A stretch of DNA of 48,494 nt from Acidobacteriota bacterium (GTDB lineage: Bacteria > Acidobacteriota > Vicinamibacteria > Vicinamibacterales > Fen-181): contig JADGOB010000013.1 in assembly GCA_017883185.1 (NCBI GenBank), positions 1 to 48,494 of the forward strand, read 5' to 3'. The position numbers and the translations under genes are program-made. The number at the start of each line of letters is the position of its first letter. The first letter of the stretch is position 1. Under the pieces are notes generated by a model. That model saw only the letters and a list, made by a program, of their open reading frames with translations. It was not told the origin of the DNA and did not search any database. Shown here in pieces: positions 33,067-39,694 of this stretch.

Positions 33067-33459
33067 TTACGAGCGTTCGAGGCGCCCGAGTTGGGCGCCC
33101 ACCATGCGGCGGAGGTCGGCGACCGACATCCCCGCCTGTCGCATGCGTACGAGCACTTCCCAGAGTTCTTGTTCGAGGCCCTCGCGGGCTTCGCGCGTCG
33201 CCTGGCGGGCGGGCGTCACGACCTCCACCCCTGAGCGGTCGCGGATCCGGACGAATCCCTGTTCCTCGAGGCGGCGATAGGCGCGCGCGATGGTGTTCAG
33301 GTTGACGCCGAGGTCCGACGCCAGCGTCCGGACGCCGGGGAGGATCGTGCCGGCTTGGAGCTGCCCGGTGGCGATCGCCGATCGGACCTGCGACGCAATC
33401 TGCTCGTAGGCGGCATCGGCGGCATCGCGATCGAGGACGAGCACCAGCGGATGGTCCAC
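33067..33459 (-). CDS. GntR family regulator, YtrA subfamily
   Basis: A 130-residue regulator consisting of a GntR winged helix (about residues 12-75: AAYEQIASQVRSAIATGQLQ, AGTILPGVRTLASDLGVNLN, TIARAYRRLEEQGFVRIRDR) and a short helical dimerisation tail, the YtrA layout without an effector domain. Start is the GTG at 33459 (VDHPLVLVLDRDAADAAYEQ). A longer frame upstream would read through the promoter and is rejected. The predicted transcription start coincides with the GTG, so the mRNA is probably leaderless. It heads an operon with the DUF5808 and hydrolase genes and likely represses itself. Confidence 0.88.
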   Translation of the reverse strand: MDHPLVLVLDRDAADAAYEQIASQVRSAIATGQLQAGTILPGVRTLASDLGVNLNTIARAYRRLEEQGFVRIRDRSGVEVVTPARQATREAREGLEQELWEVLVRMRQAGMSVADLRRMVGAQLGRLERS

Positions 33460-33465
33460 GGGAAA

Positions 33466-33494
33466 CTGTATATCTCTGGGTATACAGGTGTCAA
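33466..33494 (-). promoter_or_regulatory. consensus promoter with embedded GntR operator
   Basis: On the minus strand a perfect -35 TTGACA (33494-33489) is followed after 16 bases by TATACA (33472-33467). A perfect 7-bp inverted repeat, CTGTATA (33466-33472) and TATACAG (33481-33487) separated by 8 bases, fills the spacer and the -10 box. This is the typical placement of a YtrA/GntR operator that blocks RNA polymerase. The transcription start is predicted at 33459-33460, at the GTG start codon. Confidence 0.8.
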
Positions 33495-33503
33495 GAGCAC
33501 CTG

Positions 33504-33570
33504 CCAGTTGCCAGCCTGCCCTGAGCGAGCGAGGCGAGTCGAAGGGTCGCCAGTTGTCAGTGGTCGGTCT
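33504..33570. repeat. composite of heptamers and a CCCTGAGC...GTCGAAGGG palindrome
   Basis: CCAGTTG, CCAGCCT (33504-33517) precede an element whose ends are CCCTGAGC (from 33519) and GTCGAAGGG (to 33546). CCAGTTG, TCAGTGG, TCGGTCT (33550-33570) follow. The central element has the form of a short interspersed palindrome that I recall from many unrelated bacterial genomes. The whole sits in the 232-base region between the GntR promoter and the end of the GH109 gene; the remainder (33571-33691) shows only GC-rich, purine-biased sequence. Confidence 0.6.
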
Positions 33571-33691
33571 GTCACGGTGGCGGGGGACGGAGGGCGGGAA
33601 GGCGGAGGGCGGGCGGCCGGGAGGCGGCCCGCTACATGGGACTTGTGGCAGCACACGGCCGCCAGTCGCTCGTCGCGAGCCGCAGGCCGGC

Positions 33692-35062
33692 CTACACGTC
33701 CATGGCGTGCAGCGGCCGGCGTGTCTTCCAGCCGCCGCGCGTGAAGTCCGGGAACTCGACGGGCTTGCCGCGCCCGGCGATCGACACCTCGGTCAGCGCC
33801 GTCACGACGCTCCATGCGGCGGCGTCGTAGACATCCAAGTCGAGCGGTCGCCCGTTCCTGAGGGCGTCGATCAGGCGGTAGTCTTCGATGTAGTCCATCC
33901 CGCCGTGCCCCGCTCCATGCGCCTTCTCAGCCTGCGTCGTCCAGAGCGGGTGATCGAACTCGGGGAACTTGTCCAGGGTGTCCCACTCGTCCGACGTGCT
34001 GCGCCCCTCGACGTAGACGCGGTTCGGGTACTTCTCGAACAGCCCCTGCGTGCCCTGGACCTTGTGGATGCGGCTGTAGGGACGCGGGAGATCCGTGTCG
34101 TGGTAGAGGGTGATCACTTTCCCGAGGGCCGTGTGGATCAGCGTGACATTGACGTCGCCAAGCGCGTACTTCTGCGTGGCGCGCACATCGTTCGGGCCGA
34201 ACGTCTTCGCGGCATACAGGTTCAGGCCGCGCGACGGGCTGCTCATCGAGACGAGGTAGTCGAACCGGTCGCCGCGGTTGATGTCCATGCACTGCGCCAC
34301 CGGGCCGAGGCCGTGCGTGGGGTAGAGATTGGCGTTGCGCTTGATGGCGTGGGCCAGGCGCCAGAGCCCTTCGCCCTCGTTTGAGAACTTCACGCCGCGC
34401 AGGTCGTGCAGGTAGCCCGCCTCGGCATGAAGGATCTCGCCGAGCAATCCCTTCTTCACCATGTTCAGGCACTGCATCTCGGGACGGTCGTAGCAGCAGT
34501 TCTCCATCATCACGCAGTGCCGCTTCGTCCGCTCCGACGTCTCCACCAACTGCCAGCATTCCTCGAGCGTCATCGCGGCCGGCACTTCGGTGGCCGCGTG
34601 CTTGCCGGCGTCCATCGCCGCGACACAGATGGGCACGTGCCATTCCCACGGCGTTGCGTTGTAGACCAGATCGATGTCGGCGCGCGCGCACAGCCGACGG
34701 AAGTCCTCGGGCCCGCCCGAGTATCCCTCCGGCTTCGGCTGGCCGGCATCCACCACCCACTTCTGCACGCGCTCCACCTTGGCGGGCACGATGTCGCAGA
34801 CGGCCCGGATCTGGGCTCCTTCGATCTTCAACAGGTTCTGGACGTGCGCCGATCCCATGCCGCCCACGCCGACGTAGCCGATCCGCACCGGGTCGATCGG
34901 CGGCATGCGGAAGTCGAGGAGGGGAGTCGTCTTGATTGCGCGCGCCTCCTGTCCTGCGCTCGCGGCCGAGTCCGCCCCGCCGAGCGCAACACCCATCCCC
35001 GCCACCGCCCCGGCCCGCAGGAAACGCCGCCGATCCAATCCGCCCGATGTCCGCTTACCCAT
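33692..35062 (-). CDS. TAT-exported Gfo/Idh/MocA oxidoreductase, GH109-like
   Basis: A 456-residue protein with a twin-arginine signal (LDRRRFLRAGAVAGMGVALGG), so it is exported folded with its NAD(H) cofactor. The Rossmann domain has IGYVGVGGMGSAHV (about residues 59-72) and the sugar-binding half contains NATPWEWHVPICVAAMDAGK, MMENCCYDRPEMQCLNMV, AGYLHDLRG and NLYPTHGLGPVAQCMDINRG. These are the hallmarks of GH109 enzymes, which remove alpha-N-acetylgalactosamine by an NAD-dependent redox mechanism. Start is the ATG at 35062. Natural substrate in this organism is unknown. Confidence 0.88.
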   Translation of the reverse strand: MGKRTSGGLDRRRFLRAGAVAGMGVALGGADSAASAGQEARAIKTTPLLDFRMPPIDPVRIGYVGVGGMGSAHVQNLLKIEGAQIRAVCDIVPAKVERVQKWVVDAGQPKPEGYSGGPEDFRRLCARADIDLVYNATPWEWHVPICVAAMDAGKHAATEVPAAMTLEECWQLVETSERTKRHCVMMENCCYDRPEMQCLNMVKKGLLGEILHAEAGYLHDLRGVKFSNEGEGLWRLAHAIKRNANLYPTHGLGPVAQCMDINRGDRFDYLVSMSSPSRGLNLYAAKTFGPNDVRATQKYALGDVNVTLIHTALGKVITLYHDTDLPRPYSRIHKVQGTQGLFEKYPNRVYVEGRSTSDEWDTLDKFPEFDHPLWTTQAEKAHGAGHGGMDYIEDYRLIDALRNGRPLDLDVYDAAAWSVVTALTEVSIAGRGKPVEFPDFTRGGWKTRRPLHAMDV

Positions 35063-35080
35063 CGATGATCTCCTGTTGAT

Positions 35081-35169
35081 CGCGGGGCCAAAGCCCCGCG
35101 CCACCGGAACAGGGCACAGCACGCTGTGCCCCTCCCGCATGCCATGCCCCTGCCGTGTCGGCATGCGGG
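35081..35169. repeat. three GC-rich hairpins in series upstream of the GH109 gene
   Basis: (1) CGCGGGGC / GCCCCGCG, 35081-35100, loop CAAA. (2) GGGCACAGC / GCTGTGCCC, 35112-35131, loop AC. (3) CCCGCATGCC / GGCATGCGGG, 35134-35169, 16-base loop. All arms are perfect. They lie between the start of the GH109 gene and the heptamer array that follows the amidohydrolase, and may include its terminator or a REP-like cluster. Confidence 0.75.
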
Positions 35170-35172
35170 CCC

Positions 35173-35242
35173 TGACCCCTGATCCCCGACCCCCGATCCC
35201 CGACTCCTGAGTCCCGACTGCCGACTCCTGAGTCCCGACTCC
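35173..35242. repeat. heptamer array YGANNCC x10
   Basis: Ten consecutive in-phase 7-mers: TGACCCC, TGATCCC, CGACCCC, CGATCCC, CGACTCC, TGAGTCC, CGACTGC, CGACTCC, TGAGTCC, CGACTCC. The last unit overlaps the first base of the amidohydrolase stop codon (35242-35244 read in reverse), so the array directly abuts the gene end. Confidence 0.95.
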
Positions 35243-36828
35243 TACTTCTTGGCCCGTTCCGCCCGCGCGGCCGCCACCATGTCCCGGACTTCCTTCATCA
35301 GCGTCGGGACATGGTACGGAATACCATCCTTGATCGTCCACTCGATGCCGCCGCCGCGGGCGATCTTCACCGACGAGTCGCCAGGCGTAAGCGTCGCGTA
35401 GTTCGACACCGGCTTCCCGTTGACCGTCAAGACGTCGGTGCCGTACGGATTGAGCAGGTGGAGGTTCTCGAGCGGGTTGCCGTTGACGACCAGGAGGTCC
35501 GCGACGTAACCCTGGCGAACGCGTCCGAGCCTGTCGTCGATGCCGAGCAGCGTCGCGCCGTTGACCGTCGCGTGCTTCAGCACCTCGAGCGGATGGAACC
35601 CCGCTTCTTCCATCAGTTCGAGTTCGTGGATCAGGCCGAAGCCATACAGCGAGTAGATGAACCCGGCATCGTCGCCCGTGGCGATCAGGCCGCCCTTGAG
35701 GCCGAACTCGCGGAGCGCCTCCATCCACACCTGGTAGTCCTTCGCCCATCGGGCTTCCTGGGTGCTGGTCCACCCGAGAAAGAACGAACCGTGGTGCTCG
35801 AGATCGGGCTTCCAGTACTCCTCCATCGTCGGGTGGAGATACTCCTTGTACCACGGCAGGTTCTGCGCGCGGATCAGGTCGCGGCCGGCGACGTAAATCG
35901 ACAGCGTCGGCACCCACGCGACCTTGTTCTTGATCATGAGATCGAGCACACCTGACAACTTTGCGCGATTCAGGTTCTTCTGGATGTAGAGCTCGCCCGC
36001 CCGGCCGAAGCGATGGACCTCGTTGCTCGCATTGTGGTCGGCCGGAAAGTCCTGGATGCCGTCGAGCGCCGCGTCCGCGATCCCGTAGAAGTGTTCGATG
36101 GATGTGACGCCGAGCTCGGCGAAGTCCTTCGCCGTCGTCTCCTCGACCGCAATGTGCGTGGCACTTCGGAGGCCGACCTTGTGCGCCTCGTCGAGCGCCG
36201 CCTGGAGCAGGTCGCGGTCGATGCCGAAGATTTTGATCCCGTCCGCGCCGTTCGCTTTCGCCCACTGCACGCCGGCCCGGACCGTCTGCGTCGTCTCGGG
36301 CGCCCCGCCGGTGCGCCCGCGCCAGCTCGGCGTGTAGATGAGAATCCGCGGCGCGATCAGCGTGTGCGCCGCGCTGTCGGCCCGCCACTTCTTCGCCTTC
36401 TCGAACTCCGACCCGACGTCGCGCACGGTGGTCACGCCGCACGCCAGCAGCAGGTTGGCCTCGTACTGGAACGGCTGCGCCACGCCGCCCCGCTCGTCCT
36501 GCAGGTGCATGTGGGCGTTGATGATGCCGGGCATGACGTACTTGCCGGCCGCATCGATGACCGCGTCGGGCGGCGGGTCCTTCGGCGACGAGGGGCCGAC
36601 GCGGGCGATCAGGCCGTCCTGGACGACGATGTCCGTCGGGCCGAAGGCGGGCTTCGCGTTGCCGTAGATGACCATCGCGTTCCTGATCAGCAGCCGCGTG
36701 ACCGCCTTCGCGTGCACGGGCGCTTTCGGTGCCGCGGCGGACGCCTGGATCCTCTGGCCAACAACGAGCGCCAACCCTGCCAACAGAGCGGCGCCGACAA
36801 AGACACGCATGGCGCGAGCAGTGGACAT
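35242..36828 (-). CDS. secreted metal-dependent amidohydrolase
   Basis: A 528-residue exported protein (N-terminal helix RVFVGAALLAGLALVVG and a signal cleavage near ASA). The amidohydrolase TIM-barrel ligands are visible: His106 and His108 (INAHMHLQ), the carboxylated-Lys candidate Lys199 (ADGIKIFG), His225 (SATHIAV), His246 (SIEHFYG) and the Asp in ATGDDAG. The C-terminal small beta domain has LGRVRQGYVADLLVVNGNP. It belongs to the imidazolonepropionase/prolidase-like secreted subgroup; substrates in this group include dipeptides and cyclic amides, so the exact one is open. ATG at 36828 is 75 bases from the divergent oxidoreductase gene. Confidence 0.88.
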   Translation of the reverse strand: MSTARAMRVFVGAALLAGLALVVGQRIQASAAAPKAPVHAKAVTRLLIRNAMVIYGNAKPAFGPTDIVVQDGLIARVGPSSPKDPPPDAVIDAAGKYVMPGIINAHMHLQDERGGVAQPFQYEANLLLACGVTTVRDVGSEFEKAKKWRADSAAHTLIAPRILIYTPSWRGRTGGAPETTQTVRAGVQWAKANGADGIKIFGIDRDLLQAALDEAHKVGLRSATHIAVEETTAKDFAELGVTSIEHFYGIADAALDGIQDFPADHNASNEVHRFGRAGELYIQKNLNRAKLSGVLDLMIKNKVAWVPTLSIYVAGRDLIRAQNLPWYKEYLHPTMEEYWKPDLEHHGSFFLGWTSTQEARWAKDYQVWMEALREFGLKGGLIATGDDAGFIYSLYGFGLIHELELMEEAGFHPLEVLKHATVNGATLLGIDDRLGRVRQGYVADLLVVNGNPLENLHLLNPYGTDVLTVNGKPVSNYATLTPGDSSVKIARGGGIEWTIKDGIPYHVPTLMKEVRDMVAAARAERAKK

Positions 36829-36903
36829 GCGACGTTCCTCCGCGGGTATGCTGCCTCCCCCGCCGGGCGAGGTCAAGGACGAAATCGGTGCATAATCGGC
36901 GGG

Positions 36904-38775
36904 ATGGATGTTCGACAGAAGGTCCTCTTCGTCGATGCGGCCAGCGGGTTCTACCGCATCGCCAAGTACCCGATCGGCGATTTCTTCGGCCCGGTCGATC
37001 TCGGCCTCCACCTGACCGGCCGGTTCAACAGCCTGAACATCGGCGTCGGCCTGCTGGCTGGCTCGATCCTCCCCGGTTCGAACCGCCTGGTGGTCACCGG
37101 TTTCTCCCCGTGCTGGGGCGGGTTCTTCATCTCGTCGATGGGCGGCGCCGGCCTGATCTTCGACAACCTCGGGATCAACATGCTGTCGCTGGTCGGATCG
37201 GCGGCGACCCCGTCGGTGCTGGTGCTCAACCGCCAGAACGGCGAGGAGATCGACGTCTCGCTCGAACCGGTGGATCTGCCGCGGGTCTGGGCGTCCGGGC
37301 GGCTCGGCGTCTACGCGCTGCTCGACGAGGTTCACCAGCGATACACGACACGCTACTCGGAGGCGCCACGGATCCTGGCCGTCGGCCCCGCGGCGGAGGC
37401 GACCGACTTCGGCGGCATCGTTTCGGTGCCGATCGACGGCAACGGGGCCCTGACGCACGTGGACACCTGGGCGGGCCGGGGCGGGTTCGGTTCGCGCCTG
37501 CTCCGCGAGCACAACATCGCCGCGATCATCTACGGCGGCACGGTCGTGGACGAGGACTTCCGCGACCGCAAGGTGGCCGACGAGTGGTTCCATGTGCGGT
37601 TTCAGAAGCGGCTGGCGGCGAAGGACTTCGAGGCGACCACCAAGTACCGCTTCGACCCGAAGCTCGCGACGGGCGGCACGCTCGGCGTCAACTTCGCCAC
37701 GCTGGGCGGCGCGATGCTGTCGTTCAACTACCGTAGCATCTACATGAGCGAGGCCGAGCGCGTGGCGCTCCACCGCTCGCTCGTCCTCGACCACTATCTG
37801 AAGCAGTTCAACGAGGAGACGATTGCCGCCAAGCAGCAGCACACGTGCGGGGAGCCGTGCGCGGCGGTCTGCAAGAAGATGCGCGGCGAGTTCAAGAAGG
37901 ACTACGAGCCCTACGAGACGATGGGGCCGCAGTGCGGGATCTTCGACCAGCGGGCCGCCGAAACACTGGCGCACCATGCCGACGCGCTCGGCTTCGACGC
38001 CATCTCGGCGGGCGGCGTGCTCTCCTGGATGATGGAGTGCCTGCACGAGGGCGTGCTGTCACCGTCCGACGTGGGCGCCGACGGCCCTCCCGTGTTCACG
38101 CCCGATGGGTTCCGCGTCGTCGAGGACTCGATGCGGAACGCCGACCTTGGCGTCACGATGCTCGACGCGATCGTCTCGAAGCGCTTCGACCTGGTGCAGG
38201 GGCCGCGGCGCCGGGCGCGTCGGCTGGCGCGGGTCAAGGGCCGCAAGGTGCTGGACCTGTTCGTCCACACCGCGTTCGCGCGCAAGGGCTGGATGGTGCC
38301 GAACCAGTACTGGACTCCCGGCGCGCTCGCGCCGATGCCCATCACGGGCAAGTACTACATGTATTACGGGCCCGACTTTCTCGAGCCGCGCCAGCTCGGT
38401 CGCCTGAACGCCGACCGCATGGTGCAGGAGCTGCTGCTGGACAATCTCGGGATCTGCCGGTTCCACCGGGGATGGGCCGAGGACATGGGCGCGGATATCG
38501 TGCAGGCGCTCTACGGCCTCGGTAAGGAGTTCGTCGAGAAGGTGAAGATGACGGCGAGCCGGATCAACAGCCGGAACTCGTCGGTCTTCTGGGAGGCCGG
38601 GCGGAACGCCGACCTGGTCTACGAATTCCTCGAGCGGCGACGCGACATCGGCGACGTCCATCGACCCGAGCTCGACGCGTGGATCGCGCGATTCGAGAAG
38701 GACCGTCGGGAGGCGGCGCTCGACTTCTGGTACGAGATGCACAAGGGCGCCCACGAATCGCTGCTGGAGTTCTAG
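36904..38775 (+). CDS. aldehyde:ferredoxin oxidoreductase family enzyme (tungsten-type)
   Basis: A 623-residue AOR-family enzyme; these tungsten (or molybdenum) bis-pterin proteins oxidise aldehydes with ferredoxin. The N-terminal domain holds GRFNSLNIGVGLLAGSILPG and FSPCWGGFFISSMGGAG. The pterin-binding block is AGRGGFGSRLLREHNIAAII, with a second at LGFDAISAGGVLSWMMECL. The iron-sulfur ligands are Cys315, Cys319, Cys323 (HTCGEPCAAVC) and Cys518 (GICRFHRGW). The first three are spaced C-x3-C-x3-C rather than the C-x2-C-x3-C of Pyrococcus AOR. No ferredoxin or cofactor genes adjoin it. ATG at 36904; a CATAAT box at 36891-36896 suggests a nearly leaderless transcript. Confidence 0.9.
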   Translation: MDVRQKVLFVDAASGFYRIAKYPIGDFFGPVDLGLHLTGRFNSLNIGVGLLAGSILPGSNRLVVTGFSPCWGGFFISSMGGAGLIFDNLGINMLSLVGSAATPSVLVLNRQNGEEIDVSLEPVDLPRVWASGRLGVYALLDEVHQRYTTRYSEAPRILAVGPAAEATDFGGIVSVPIDGNGALTHVDTWAGRGGFGSRLLREHNIAAIIYGGTVVDEDFRDRKVADEWFHVRFQKRLAAKDFEATTKYRFDPKLATGGTLGVNFATLGGAMLSFNYRSIYMSEAERVALHRSLVLDHYLKQFNEETIAAKQQHTCGEPCAAVCKKMRGEFKKDYEPYETMGPQCGIFDQRAAETLAHHADALGFDAISAGGVLSWMMECLHEGVLSPSDVGADGPPVFTPDGFRVVEDSMRNADLGVTMLDAIVSKRFDLVQGPRRRARRLARVKGRKVLDLFVHTAFARKGWMVPNQYWTPGALAPMPITGKYYMYYGPDFLEPRQLGRLNADRMVQELLLDNLGICRFHRGWAEDMGADIVQALYGLGKEFVEKVKMTASRINSRNSSVFWEAGRNADLVYEFLERRRDIGDVHRPELDAWIARFEKDRREAALDFWYEMHKGAHESLLEF

Positions 38776-38805
38776 CCGGCCCCGTTCGCGTTAAGATGTG
38801 TGTGA

Positions 38806-39672
38806 ATGAAGCTGCCGGCCTTCATCACCAGTCACATCGCGGCGATTGAGCGCGAACTCGACCGGGTGACGCCCCCGGACTCCGCCCAGCCGCAGGCGCT
38901 CCACCGCGCGATGCGCTACACGCTCCTTGCGCCGTCCAAGCGCGTGCGCGCCGTGCTCACGCTGCTGTCCGCCGACGTCTGCGGGTCGTCGGAAGGCGCG
39001 CTGCCCGCCGCCGCAGCCATCGAGCTGGTCCACGCCTCGTCGCTGATCCTCGACGACCTGCCGGCGCTCGACAACGCCGACCTTCGTCGCGGGCGCCCGT
39101 CGAATCACGTGGCGCACGGGGAGGCGATGGCGCTGATGGCTGCGTTCAACCTCTTCAACCTGGCCTTTCAGACGATCGCCCGCGCCTACGAACCGTCGCT
39201 CGCCCGCCAGTTGACCGCGCTCGTGTCCGGGTCCGTGGGATCGGAAGGGCTGATCGGCGGCGAGGTCGAGGACCTGCTGGCCACCGAGTCGTCGATCTCG
39301 TTCGAGGCGCTCGAGTTGATTCACCGGTGGAAGACCGGTGCGCTCTTCGTGGCAGCCGCCGTCGCCGGCGCGTTGACGGCCGGTGCCAGGCAGGACCAGG
39401 TGGCGGCACTGACGGCATACGCCAAGAACCTCGGGCTCGCGTTCCAGATCGTCGACGACCTGCTCGATGTCGAGGGCGATCCGGCCGAAACCGGGAAGCC
39501 TCGGATGGCCGACGCCCGCAAGACGACGTTCGTGTCGTTCAGCGGCGTGGACGGCGCCCGGGAACTGGCGGGCGAGCTGTGCCAGACGGCGACGGGCGCG
39601 CTCGAGATCTTCGGGCCGCGCGCCGAACCGCTTCGCGCGCTGGCTGGCTTCGTCGCAGGCCGACACGTGTGA
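38806..39672 (+). CDS. polyprenyl synthetase family protein, divergent
   Basis: A 288-residue IspA-like prenyltransferase, which joins isopentenyl diphosphate to an allylic diphosphate. The second Asp-rich motif is intact (QIVDDLLDVEGD, Asp217, Asp218, Asp221). The first, DDLPALDNADLRRG (from Asp83), has Asn90 where Asp is usual. Other consensus positions also differ: PSKRVRAV (43-50) replaces GGKRLRP, and GGEVEDL (151-157) replaces GGQ.DL. KTGALF is kept. It may therefore be slow, use an unusual substrate, or play a regulatory role. It follows the AOR gene by 30 bases and precedes the phosphodiesterase-like gene by 22, so the three are probably cotranscribed. Confidence 0.85.
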   Translation: MKLPAFITSHIAAIERELDRVTPPDSAQPQALHRAMRYTLLAPSKRVRAVLTLLSADVCGSSEGALPAAAAIELVHASSLILDDLPALDNADLRRGRPSNHVAHGEAMALMAAFNLFNLAFQTIARAYEPSLARQLTALVSGSVGSEGLIGGEVEDLLATESSISFEALELIHRWKTGALFVAAAVAGALTAGARQDQVAALTAYAKNLGLAFQIVDDLLDVEGDPAETGKPRMADARKTTFVSFSGVDGARELAGELCQTATGALEIFGPRAEPLRALAGFVAGRHV

Positions 39673-39694
39673 GGAGAATCGCTCCGGGAAGGAC

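Noticed and set aside
33460-33654. Upstream extension of the GntR gene to an ATG at 33654
   Set aside because: It would translate through the heptamers, the -35 and -10 boxes and the operator; the GTG at 33459 fits the family N-terminus.
36891-36896. CATAAT as proof of a leaderless AOR promoter
   Set aside because: No convincing -35 box at proper spacing; mentioned only as a hint in the gene entry.
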